This document shows, piece after piece, positions 34,060-42,493 of a DNA stretch of 64,000 bases (positions are counted from its first letter, which is position 1; each line of letters opens with the position of its first letter). The position numbers were made by a program, and so were the translations under genes. This DNA comes from Candidatus Saccharicenans subterraneus. Its GTDB lineage: Bacteria > Acidobacteriota > Aminicenantia > Aminicenantales > Saccharicenantaceae. Location: positions 1 through 64,000 of the forward strand of contig QUAH01000005.1 of the NCBI GenBank assembly GCA_003426165.1, given 5' to 3'. Under the pieces are notes generated by a model. The model did no database searches and was not told the origin of the DNA. It saw only the letters and a program-made list of their open reading frames with translations.

Positions 34060-35757
34060 TCACTCAAAAATGATGTCAATTATCCTGACCGCCTTTTTCC
34101 AGGCCTCGGGAAAGTCCATTTTCCTTCTGTCCACCGTCCGTCGCTCGTTATTGTAATAGCTCAGGTGGTTAAACTTGACCAGAAGGTCATCGCCCAGTTG
34201 CCACCAGGCCTTAACCACGGCCTCGGCATTGCTCACGGAAAAAGCTGTTAAAAAATCAGAAGCCTTGGCCGGATTCTTCTGGTAGAGCTCAAGGGCTTTC
34301 CGGTCAATATCGGGAATCTGGTTGAGAACTCCATCTTCCCATTTTTCCCGGGCTTTTTTTATTTCTTCTATGGCCACCGAGTAAGCCACCTGCACGTGGA
34401 AATCGACGTAGTCGAAGGCCCAGCGAGCTGACTGGCGATTCAGGACCCAGTGGTCCCCGACACTGAAGGAAGGCGGCATGGCTTTAATCCCGGCATAAAA
34501 GGGCATATAGCAGGCGGTGTCCTGGGCTCCCCAGGATAACCAGACAATTCCCCCGATGGCCGCCGGCAGCCAGCCGCGGCACTGGGTGACGGTTGTGTAT
34601 TCGGCATTGCGAACGCTGATCAGCCTGGCGGTGCTGTCATAGTTTGGGTTCTTATAAGGCCCGCCCCTGATCCCGCGGGTGGGGTCGAAAAAGGTGCCAT
34701 AACCCTTGTCCCTGGTCATTTCCATCACGTCTTTAACCGATAGGGGTTTATCCGGTTTTACTGAAAAAGGGAAATCCATGTTGGGCAGGGAGGGAGAAAA
34801 CCTGGCTGACGGGGAGACCAGGTCAAAGAACCTCCACATCCTGGCCCGGCGCGGCTGGTCCTTGGCATTGCCTTCGGCCGGGCTGTAGGCCTTTTTCCAG
34901 ATGAAGGGCTGACCACTCTTCGGGTCCCAGTATCCGTTTTCGACCGCGTAAGAAATTACATTGGGCGAGGCCATGAAAAAGTCCGGGTTATTGAGGTCGA
35001 TTTCCCCGATCCGGGACTCGTTGGGGCAGACGCTGACCTGGTCGTCGGGCACCCTCTGGGCACACCAGACGGCCCCGGGCTTTCCGCTGTCTGGCGTCCA
35101 GAGAGGCCCCACCGGCATGATTTCAAATACCCAGACTTCTTCCGGGTCAGCCACGGCCAGCATTTCTCCCCCGTCCTCGCCCCCGTAGCCATATTTTTCG
35201 GCCAGCGAACCCATGAGCCTGATGGCCTCCCTGGCCGTCCGGCATCTTTCCATGGCCAGCAGGGTCAGCATGGTAATGTTGAAGGCCGGGGTCTGGGTAG
35301 GGTTGGACATCTTGGGCCGGTTGCCGATGGTGGATTCACCTATGGCCAGCTGCTGGTCGTTCATGTAGCCAAAAACCCCGTGCATGTAACCGAAGGTATG
35401 AGGCACCTCGGGTATCTCCACCCCGGTGAAATCTTTCTTTATTAGATCCCACTTCAGGCCCTCGCTCGGCGGCCAGGTTCGCATCTGGGAAATTCGGTAA
35501 ATTTTCCTGGTGGAACCCGGTTTGTGGTCGGCGGCCGGAACGTACCGCCAGGTCCAGTCGCAGATTCCACAATCAGCGGTGTGGGTGGTCATGGTCGAGC
35601 CATCGGCCGAGGCTTTCTTACCAACCATGATAACCGTGCAATTTTCACCGGCCAGGATAGGCTCATCCGGACTGGCTACGGACTGCTGGCCGGAAATTAT
35701 CAGGAAAGTTAACAGGATCAGGGCAAGACCCAGGGTCAGGATTGTTGTTTTTTTCAT
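34060..35757 (-). CDS. C69 family dipeptidase, exported (paralogue 3)
   Basis: A 565-residue exported dipeptidase with a clear signal peptide (MKKTTILTLGLALILLTFLI), then the nucleophile C40 in NCTVIMVGKKASADGST and the segment CGICDWTWRYVPAADHKPG. The ATG at 35757 (GGAG upstream) is preferred over a GTG at 35772. It lies between the AstE-like gene and paralogue 2 in a same-strand run, so it probably works on peptides before uptake by the carrier at 37186-38490. Confidence 0.9.
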   Translation of the reverse strand: MKKTTILTLGLALILLTFLIISGQQSVASPDEPILAGENCTVIMVGKKASADGSTMTTHTADCGICDWTWRYVPAADHKPGSTRKIYRISQMRTWPPSEGLKWDLIKKDFTGVEIPEVPHTFGYMHGVFGYMNDQQLAIGESTIGNRPKMSNPTQTPAFNITMLTLLAMERCRTAREAIRLMGSLAEKYGYGGEDGGEMLAVADPEEVWVFEIMPVGPLWTPDSGKPGAVWCAQRVPDDQVSVCPNESRIGEIDLNNPDFFMASPNVISYAVENGYWDPKSGQPFIWKKAYSPAEGNAKDQPRRARMWRFFDLVSPSARFSPSLPNMDFPFSVKPDKPLSVKDVMEMTRDKGYGTFFDPTRGIRGGPYKNPNYDSTARLISVRNAEYTTVTQCRGWLPAAIGGIVWLSWGAQDTACYMPFYAGIKAMPPSFSVGDHWVLNRQSARWAFDYVDFHVQVAYSVAIEEIKKAREKWEDGVLNQIPDIDRKALELYQKNPAKASDFLTAFSVSNAEAVVKAWWQLGDDLLVKFNHLSYYNNERRTVDRRKMDFPEAWKKAVRIIDIIFE

Positions 35758-35818
35758 TTGTGAGTACTCCACATATCTCTTTTGCCCGTGTTCAGCCAGA
35801 TTTAACCAGGGCTAAAAT

Positions 35819-36991
35819 TTATATCTTTACCACCTTGCCTTTTTCGGATGAAGCCGGGTTGTGAAAATAGCTTCCCGTCCCGTTGTCCACCACGTCCGAA
35901 TACCTGGGTACATTCTTGATAATGATGGCCCGGTCGGGGGTTTTTCTGGAATACTGCCTTATGATTTCCAGGCTGACGGAAAGGTGCTGTCCCACCCTGC
36001 GGTCCAGAGACCAACCCGATTCGTCATAGGGCACAAATAGTTTTTTCTTCCGGGCCAGGCTCAACAGGAATTCATCGCGACCGTCAAGAAAAAGCTTTTC
36101 TGTTTTGGCGCCGGTTGGCTGGTCCAGGAAGGGTATGGGGGATTCCAGAAGGAAGGGCAGGGTGTCCGAATAATCCCCGATTTCACGGTGGGAAAGCCCG
36201 CGGAATTTCTCCGGGGATGATTCCAGGTGGTTTTCGAAACCTTCCATCGATTTAACGGTCAGGGAAGCCAGGGTGGCAATTCTCATGGATTTTTCCGGGG
36301 CCACGATGCAATTGGTGACCGGGAACATGGTTTCGGCTCCATGCAGGTCGATAGCCAGGTCCACCTGTTCCCGGCGCAGGAGCTCCATGGCGGCGAAAGT
36401 GACCTGTTCCATGGGCAGGCCATTCTTCCGGCCGGGCCAGGTTCGGTTGGTGTTTCTGATATCAAGGTAAGAGAGCATCTGTTTTTCAGGGTAGTGTATA
36501 TAGACGTCGGGGTCCGGCCACTGGTCCAGGGGGGAGGCATCCCGGTTGCCCATCCTGAACCTCTTCTGTCCCCAGGGAGTCCTGATGGAAAAATACAGGG
36601 GATATCCTTCTCCTGGCCTGGTGTTCAGGCTGGCACTGCGGTTAAAAGATGGGATGAGGAAGACCGTGCCTTTTTCCACCACAGCATTCTCGATCATGAT
36701 GGCTACGGTCAACAGGCCTTCGGGTTCATTGGCATGGGTGTTGCCCATGACCAGGACTGAGCCTCCCGGTTCCTTCCCTGACAGGATGAAAACCGGCGTA
36801 TCGGCCTTGGTGCCTTTAAGGGCAGGCAAATAGTCGCTCAGGTTTCGAATTTCAGTGACTCCCGGCCCGCAAACAATCTCGACCGGGAAATGTCGGTGCT
36901 GTCTGAGGGGCCAGCCCCCGGCTATCAGCAGAATGATAAAGACCGCGGTCACCGATAGTTTGAATCCAGTTCCTGCCGTTTTCATGGTCAA
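35819..36991 (-). CDS. AstE/AspA-like zinc deacylase (M14-related), exported
   Basis: A 390-residue protein with an N-terminal signal or anchor at about 12-27 and a succinylglutamate desuccinylase/aspartoacylase-like domain. Zinc ligands are visible as H86 and E89 (GNTHANEPEG) and H217 (AIDLHGAE); DIRNTNRTWPG resembles the substrate-binding Arg/Asn segment of the family. It would hydrolyse N-acyl amino acids or act as a carboxypeptidase. An ATG two codons downstream is an equally possible start. Location outside the cytoplasm and beside two dipeptidases and a carrier points to scavenging of blocked peptides. Confidence 0.82.
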   Translation of the reverse strand: MTMKTAGTGFKLSVTAVFIILLIAGGWPLRQHRHFPVEIVCGPGVTEIRNLSDYLPALKGTKADTPVFILSGKEPGGSVLVMGNTHANEPEGLLTVAIMIENAVVEKGTVFLIPSFNRSASLNTRPGEGYPLYFSIRTPWGQKRFRMGNRDASPLDQWPDPDVYIHYPEKQMLSYLDIRNTNRTWPGRKNGLPMEQVTFAAMELLRREQVDLAIDLHGAETMFPVTNCIVAPEKSMRIATLASLTVKSMEGFENHLESSPEKFRGLSHREIGDYSDTLPFLLESPIPFLDQPTGAKTEKLFLDGRDEFLLSLARKKKLFVPYDESGWSLDRRVGQHLSVSLEIIRQYSRKTPDRAIIIKNVPRYSDVVDNGTGSYFHNPASSEKGKVVKI

Positions 36992-36995
36992 ATCC

Positions 36996-37157
36996 TTATT
37001 TAATCCTTAACAATCTCAGGATGAATGGAATAAGCGTCACCAGGTAGAGCACCACCCGGTCCCGGCTGTCCCTTTCCTTTAGCAGGTTCTTAATGGTAAT
37101 CAACACAAAGAAGGCGCTCATCAGATAATAAGCAATCATGATGAATCTGGCTATCAT
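36996..37157 (-). CDS. 53-residue membrane protein between carrier and deacylase
   Basis: A short open frame that fills the only gap in this run: ATG at 37157, TAA at 36996-36998. The product is basic and hydrophobic: one or two spans (IAYYLMSAFFVLITI, then VVLYLVTLIPFILRLLRI) separated by a charged KNLLKERDSRDR loop, ending in Arg/Lys. A GGA lies upstream of the ATG. It begins 28 bases after the DctM-like carrier stop and ends four bases before the AstE-like gene, so it is co-transcribed. I do not recognise it; TRAP carriers need a small membrane subunit (DctQ, usually larger), which makes a small partner subunit a reasonable guess. Confidence 0.65.
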   Translation of the reverse strand: MIARFIMIAYYLMSAFFVLITIKNLLKERDSRDRVVLYLVTLIPFILRLLRIK

Positions 37158-37185
37158 GGCCGTCCATTCCTTAAAATGTTATCCA

Positions 37186-38490
37186 TCATCCGATCACCAG
37201 GAAACGGAGATGACCGCTGAAAATAATCATCAGCATTCCGGTGGCGGTGATAATCAACCAGGGTATCCAGGCCTGTTTCAGGAAATCCCAGTATTTTCCT
37301 TCCTGTCCGGAAACTATCAGGCTCAACCGCCCGATGAGCGCGGTTGGCGGCAGCCCGTCCCCCAGCGGCCAGAGCAGGCTCAACCCGGCGATGACCAGGG
37401 TGGCATGGTAGCCGAGCGAATTAAGGTACCAGACCAGGGGAATGCCGATGATGGCTGCCCCGCCGTAGGTCAGAACACCTTCTGAAGCCGGAATGATCAG
37501 GGGTAGAAGGCAGAACAGCAAGCCGAGCGGTATGATGAGCACTGAGTATGAAATAAGACCTTTAACCCCGCTGACGGCCAGCACCTGCTGCAGCATACCC
37601 ACGATAACCATAATTGCCAGCAGGGGAAGAAGCTTGCTAACGGTGGCTGAAGCCACTCTGACCAAATTGAGGCGGACCGGGCTCAGGGCCAGGGCCACCA
37701 GGGAGGCCAGGAGAAATTCCAGCGGTAACCCCAGGATGGGGAAAGAAAACGGCCAGAGACGGTAGGCAACAACCAGGGCGAAGAAAACCACAAAAGGGGT
37801 CAGCAGCCGAAACCAGTTCATGGCCGGATGGTATTGCGTTTTTTCCAGGAAAGTTTCCAGGCTGCCGGTCTGGGCCCGCTTTCCTCCCAGGATGATGATG
37901 GTCAGGGTGCCCAAGAGAAGGACCGGCAGTCCCAGGGGGAGTTCAAAACCGATGTAGGGGATGGCCGTGCCGGCACAGAGGACCATGGCCCAGATATTTA
38001 CGGGTGGAGCGGCCGCAGCCAATCCGGCCACGATAAAAAGGATGGCCGGAATATTCTTTTCTGAAACACCCAGGCCTTTCATGGCCAGGGCTACCGGGGC
38101 TCCGACCACCAGCAGGGAGACGCTGCCGGCTCCGGTCAGGGCTCCCGGGATCAAGAGTATGATCATCAGCATGAACAGAGCCAGAAACCTGATTTTAGAG
38201 AAGCGGACCACGGCCTGCCGGACGGCAAAGTTGACGCCCCCCGATTCCTGGATTATGGTGATAAACAGGGTGGCCGTGAAAAAAACCAGGATGACGTCAA
38301 GGTAGGTGAAGGAGCCCTCGACCAGATGCCTGGGAATTTCTCTGATTTCAGGTGTCCGGAAAATGGAACCTCCCAGGGCCCCGGCCACCGTGGCTATCAA
38401 CAGGCTGAGCTCCACGGACAGATGTCGCCATTTGGCCAGGGCATAGGCGGTGATGATTATGGCGGTTACAACCAGGGTCTGAATAAGCAT
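37186..38490 (-). CDS. DctM-like (TRAP/ion-transporter superfamily) carrier
   Basis: A 434-residue polytopic protein with about 10-12 hydrophobic segments. HLVEGSFTYLDVILVFFTAT and LIPGALTGAGSVSLLVVGAP resemble the DctM large permease subunit of TRAP carriers and related members of the ion-transporter superfamily. No DctP binding protein and no normal DctQ subunit are adjacent, so it may work as a secondary carrier alone or with the 53-residue protein downstream. The ATG at 38490 has no ribosome site and lies near a predicted -10. It heads the run of AstE-like and C69 genes, so peptides or acyl-amino acids are plausible substrates. Confidence 0.7.
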   Translation of the reverse strand: MLIQTLVVTAIIITAYALAKWRHLSVELSLLIATVAGALGGSIFRTPEIREIPRHLVEGSFTYLDVILVFFTATLFITIIQESGGVNFAVRQAVVRFSKIRFLALFMLMIILLIPGALTGAGSVSLLVVGAPVALAMKGLGVSEKNIPAILFIVAGLAAAAPPVNIWAMVLCAGTAIPYIGFELPLGLPVLLLGTLTIIILGGKRAQTGSLETFLEKTQYHPAMNWFRLLTPFVVFFALVVAYRLWPFSFPILGLPLEFLLASLVALALSPVRLNLVRVASATVSKLLPLLAIMVIVGMLQQVLAVSGVKGLISYSVLIIPLGLLFCLLPLIIPASEGVLTYGGAAIIGIPLVWYLNSLGYHATLVIAGLSLLWPLGDGLPPTALIGRLSLIVSGQEGKYWDFLKQAWIPWLIITATGMLMIIFSGHLRFLVIG

Positions 38491-38498
38491 GATTAAAA

Positions 38499-38527
38499 AT
38501 CTTACTCAAGCGAGAAAGATAAAGCAA
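38499..38527 (-). promoter_or_regulatory. candidate promoter of the carrier-dipeptidase run
   Basis: On the minus strand TTGCTT (38522-38527), a 17-base spacer and TAAGAT (38499-38504). Only eight bases separate the -10 from the ATG at 38490, so the transcript would be leaderless or nearly so. The -35 is weak (three of six). Confidence 0.4.
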
Positions 38528-38538
38528 ACTCTTTTTGG

Positions 38539-39294
38539 TCAGAAGATAAGCTCATAGGGCAACCCGGCCTTTTCCAGTTCGGCCACCAGAATCTTCTTCA
38601 TCCGCTCAAAGAAGTCGTCGCCCGTATAGTTTAACAGGTTGTGGCGACGGTAAAAATCGATAAACTGGCTGACGTAATTGAGGCGGTCGATAAACACCTT
38701 GTCGACCAACCCCCTGAGCTGCCGGACCAGTCGTCCGGGGTTCAGGGGGAGTATGGGTCCCACGAAGGCAAAGGTCTTCAGATTCAGACTCTTGATTTTT
38801 TCCAGAGCTCCGAGCCTCCTGGTTATGGACGGTGCTCCCGGTTCAAACAGGGCAGCCACCCGGTCATCATCGGTGGCCAGAGAAAAACCCACTTCCAGTT
38901 CCGGCAGGTCCTTCAGGAGGTCAAGGTCCCGGACCACCAGGTCAGACTTGGTCTGGATGAAAACCGGAAAATCATAACGGCTGAGCTCGGCCAGGCATTT
39001 TCTGGTGAGCTGGTACCTGGCTTCTACCGGCTGGTAGGGGTCGCAAACCGAAGCTATCCAGACCGTACCTCGCCTGGCCCGGGGAAGCTGCCTTCGGAGC
39101 AACTCGGGGGCATTGATCTTGATGTCCACAAACTGGCCCCAGGGCTCGGCGTGACCTGAATACCTTCTCATGAAGAGTCCGGCATAACAGTAGCGGCAAC
39201 CATGCGTACAACCGGTATAAGGATTGAGGCAATAATCAAAAATCTTGGACCTGTTGAGAATGCTCTTAGCCCGGACCTCGGAAATTTTAACCAC
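38539..39294 (-). CDS. SPL family radical SAM protein
   Basis: A 251-residue protein of the spore-photoproduct-lyase-like radical SAM family (often labelled DNA repair photolyase-like). The cluster motif is C29-x3-C33-x2-C36 in NPYTGCTHGCRYCYA, followed by WGQFVDIKINAPELLRRQL and WIASVCDPYQPVEARY, both typical. True SPL repairs spore photoproduct; these shorter relatives in non-sporulating bacteria have no proven role. The start is a GTG without a ribosome site. It is 48 bases upstream of the DctM-like gene on the same strand, but a separate promoter lies in that gap. Confidence 0.88.
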   Translation of the reverse strand: MVKISEVRAKSILNRSKIFDYCLNPYTGCTHGCRYCYAGLFMRRYSGHAEPWGQFVDIKINAPELLRRQLPRARRGTVWIASVCDPYQPVEARYQLTRKCLAELSRYDFPVFIQTKSDLVVRDLDLLKDLPELEVGFSLATDDDRVAALFEPGAPSITRRLGALEKIKSLNLKTFAFVGPILPLNPGRLVRQLRGLVDKVFIDRLNYVSQFIDFYRRHNLLNYTGDDFFERMKKILVAELEKAGLPYELIF

Positions 39295-39381
39295 GGATAT
39301 TAGATAGCATATTTCCAGGTCAGCGGACAGCCCGGTTTATTCTGTCCATATTTTATGAATCATTTTTTTCGGAAATTGGGT

Positions 39382-39387
39382 TATAAT
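39382..39387 (+). promoter_or_regulatory. -10 element of the 1021-residue peptidase-barrel gene
   Basis: A perfect TATAAT, 38 bases before the ATG at 39426, with no good -35 at 15-18 bases. The leader carries a strong AAGGAGGAG site. Confidence 0.45.
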
Positions 39388-39425
39388 ATGTAGGAGAAAC
39401 TCGGTAAGAATAGAAGGAGGAGACC

Positions 39426-42400
39426 ATGCGCCCTTTTAAGCATAAACTGGCTTTTATGATTCCCGTCCTGCTCGGCCTTTTTATCATAACCTCGGTGCTG
39501 CCGCTCCAGGCCCAGTATTTCGGCCGCAATAAGGTTCAGTATAAGAGATTTGACTTTAAGATAATGAAAACCAAGCACTTTGATGTCTATTACTATCAGC
39601 AAGATGAAGAGGTGGTCCGGCAGGCCGCCATGATGGCCGAACGCTGGTATGCCCGGCTGAGCCGGATTTTCAACCACGAGCTTAAAGGTCGCCAGCCCCT
39701 GATCATCTATTCCAGCAGTCCTGAATTCCAGCAGACTACGGTCATTCCCGAGACCATGGGTGAGGGGACCGGTGGCGTGACCGAATCTTTCAAGAGACGA
39801 ATTGTTCTACCCTACGGGGTTTCAATGGCCGAAACCGACCATGTCATCGGCCACGAGCTGGTGCATGCCTTCCAGTACGATATCGCCGGCCAGGGGCATT
39901 CCGACCAGGCCCGGTATACGGGGGCCGAGCTCCGGGTCCCGCTTTTCCTGATAGAAGGATTGGCCGAGTACCTGTCAATCGGGCCGGTTGACACCGAGAC
40001 TTCAATGTGGATGAGGGATACCTGGAAACGCAAGGACCTGCCCCAGATTAAGAAGCTGGAAAATTATTACAAGTATTTTCCTTACCGTTACGGCCATGCC
40101 GTCTGGGCCTACATCGGCGGTCGCTGGGGCGACGAGATGATTGGAAAGATCTTCAGGATGCTGGCCAGAAGCGGTGATTACGAATCGGTTCTCCAGGGGG
40201 TACTTGGCGTTCCCCTGAAAAAGCTGTCCGAAGACTGGCATAAGTCAATGGAAGAAGCCTACAAGCCCCTGGTCCCCTTAACCGAGACCCCGGATAAGTA
40301 TGGACACCTGCTCCTCAAGGGAGTTGAAAATAATCCTTACAATGTTTCCCCGGTGCTGAGCCCTGACGGCCAGAACATGATCTTCTTCTCATCCCGCGAC
40401 CTGTTCTCAATAGACCTTTACCTGGCTGACCCTCTCACCGGCAAAATTAAGAGAAAGTTAACCTCGACGGCCATCGACCCCCACTTCGAGAGTATTCAGT
40501 TCATCAGGTCGGCCGGGGCCTGGGCTCCAGACAACCAAAGGATCGTACTGGGAACGGTCAGCAAGGGGCGTCCCCAGCTGACCATCATGAATGCCCTCAG
40601 CGGACGGATAGAAAAGGAAATACCTTTCCCGGAACTGGGTGAGATCCTGAATCCAGCCTGGTCGCCCGATGGCAAAGAAATCGCCTTTGCCGCCCTGGTC
40701 GGGGGAGTAACAGACATTTTTATATATAACCTCGAAGACAATACCCTGAAGCAGATGACCAGGGATAGCTTTGGTGACCTGCACCCGGTCTGGTCTCCCG
40801 ACGGAAGCAAGCTGGCCTTCGTTACGGAAAGGTTCAGTGCCAACCTGCAATGGCTGGATACCGGCAATTACGAGCTGGCCCTTTTAGACGTGGCCAGCGG
40901 GGAAGTCAGCCGGGTTCTGGGCTTTCCGACCGGCAAAAATGTCAACCCGCAATGGTCCGGAGACGGACGAAATCTGTTCTTCCTATCTGATTATACCGGG
41001 AAGACCGACCTTTACCGCCTGGACCTGGCCGACGGCAAGATCTACCAGATCACCAACCTCTTTACCGGAATCGGCGGGATTACCCAGCTCAGCCCGGCCA
41101 TTTCCTATTCTCAAGCCGGCCAGAAACTGGCCATGTCCGTGTATGAAAATGGGTATTATTCGGTTTATCTGGTAGATTCCTCAGACAGGCTGCAGGGCCA
41201 GGCCACCATAGCTCAACTGGGAGAAAGACCGCTGGACCTTCTGCCTCCCAGAACCCAGCCCGAAGGGGCCCTGCTGGGACTGCTGAGGAACCCCCTTTAT
41301 GGGCTACCCAAGGAAACAGATTTTCCCATCACCAGCTACCGGCCAAAACTGTCCCTGGATTTTGTGAGCAGGCCGACGGTGGCGGTTGGAGTGGACAGGT
41401 ATGGAACTTACGCCGGCGGAGGTATCGCCGCTTTCTGGAGCGACATGCTGGGCTATCATACGGTGGTGACCATGGCCCAGACCAACTATGAATTAATCGA
41501 TAGCTATGCCCTGGTCGGCTACATGAATTCCAGGAACCGAATTAACTGGGGAGCCGTCCTGCAACGGGTTCCATATATCTATGGCTCGTATAATGCCTAT
41601 TTTGATGAGTATGGAGGAATACCGGTTTATATCCAGGAAGAGTATCTCAACCGACAGATTGCCTACCAGCTGGGAGGCTTTGCCTATTATCCCCTGAATA
41701 CCTTCAGAAGGATTGAGTTTTCTGCCGGCTTCAACCTGATAGATTTCAATAGCAAGATGTACCGCTATATTTACGACGCTGTTTATTTCCAGCTTCTTGA
41801 CTATTACCAGCTTGACCTGCCGGCTCCAAAATCAATAAAGTACGGTTATGCCTCGGCGGCCCTGGTCTATGACAGCTCCCTCTTTGGTGCCTGCAGCCCG
41901 ATTCTGGGGCAGGCTTACCTGCTGGAAGTCCAGCCCAATTTTGGCAACCTGAATTTTATCAGCGTCATGGCCGATTACCGTCGATATTTCATTCCGAAGC
42001 GACCTTTTACCCTGGCCTTCCGGCTGCTGCATTACGGGCGATACGGCAAGGGTTCGGAAGACCCGAGACTCTGGCCCCTGTTCCTGGGGTATGAGACCCT
42101 GGTCCGGGGCTACGATTACAACAGCTTTCTGTACAGTGAATTCGATGACCAGAATCCGAACATGTTCGATTTCAATCGCCTCCTTGGAACACGGATGCTG
42201 GTGGCTAACGTGGAATTGAGATTTCCCGTGTTCCGGGTCCTCGGCCTCGGCAAAGGCTATTATGGAGTCTGGCCACTGGAGTTCCTGGCCTTTTACGATA
42301 TCGGGACGGCCTGGTACTCAGACGAAAAGCCGACCTGGTTCGGCGGGACAAAAAAGCCGGTATCCAGTGCCGGTGTTGGCCTGAGAACCAACCTGTTCGG

Positions 42401-42491
42401 AGTGCTAGTCCTGGGCTTCGATTATGTCTATCCCTTCGACCGACCCATCAAGGGCTGGCACTGGCAGTTTACGATTACCCCGGGATTCTGA
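39426..42491 (+). CDS. HExxH peptidase + TolB-like propeller + outer-membrane barrel fusion
   Basis: A 1021-residue exported protein (signal peptide about 8-30) with three parts. First, an M1/MA-like zinc peptidase domain (about 35-290) with H143-E-L-V-H147 (GHELVHAFQ) and a downstream acidic LIEGLAEYLS helix supplying the third ligand. Second, a PD40/TolB-type beta-propeller (about 300-610) with repeats such as PVLSPDGQNMIFFSS, PAWSPDGKEIAFAA and PVWSPDGSKLAFVT. Third, a BamA/Omp85-like surface-antigen barrel (about 640-1021) rich in alternating aromatic strands and ending in a terminal beta strand with Phe as the last residue (FTITPGF). It is probably outer-membrane anchored. The whole fusion is known in environmental genomes, but I know of no biochemical study. 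Confidence 0.85.
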   Translation: MRPFKHKLAFMIPVLLGLFIITSVLPLQAQYFGRNKVQYKRFDFKIMKTKHFDVYYYQQDEEVVRQAAMMAERWYARLSRIFNHELKGRQPLIIYSSSPEFQQTTVIPETMGEGTGGVTESFKRRIVLPYGVSMAETDHVIGHELVHAFQYDIAGQGHSDQARYTGAELRVPLFLIEGLAEYLSIGPVDTETSMWMRDTWKRKDLPQIKKLENYYKYFPYRYGHAVWAYIGGRWGDEMIGKIFRMLARSGDYESVLQGVLGVPLKKLSEDWHKSMEEAYKPLVPLTETPDKYGHLLLKGVENNPYNVSPVLSPDGQNMIFFSSRDLFSIDLYLADPLTGKIKRKLTSTAIDPHFESIQFIRSAGAWAPDNQRIVLGTVSKGRPQLTIMNALSGRIEKEIPFPELGEILNPAWSPDGKEIAFAALVGGVTDIFIYNLEDNTLKQMTRDSFGDLHPVWSPDGSKLAFVTERFSANLQWLDTGNYELALLDVASGEVSRVLGFPTGKNVNPQWSGDGRNLFFLSDYTGKTDLYRLDLADGKIYQITNLFTGIGGITQLSPAISYSQAGQKLAMSVYENGYYSVYLVDSSDRLQGQATIAQLGERPLDLLPPRTQPEGALLGLLRNPLYGLPKETDFPITSYRPKLSLDFVSRPTVAVGVDRYGTYAGGGIAAFWSDMLGYHTVVTMAQTNYELIDSYALVGYMNSRNRINWGAVLQRVPYIYGSYNAYFDEYGGIPVYIQEEYLNRQIAYQLGGFAYYPLNTFRRIEFSAGFNLIDFNSKMYRYIYDAVYFQLLDYYQLDLPAPKSIKYGYASAALVYDSSLFGACSPILGQAYLLEVQPNFGNLNFISVMADYRRYFIPKRPFTLAFRLLHYGRYGKGSEDPRLWPLFLGYETLVRGYDYNSFLYSEFDDQNPNMFDFNRLLGTRMLVANVELRFPVFRVLGLGKGYYGVWPLEFLAFYDIGTAWYSDEKPTWFGGTKKPVSSAGVGLRTNLFGVLVLGFDYVYPFDRPIKGWHWQFTITPGF

Positions 42492-42493
42492 GG

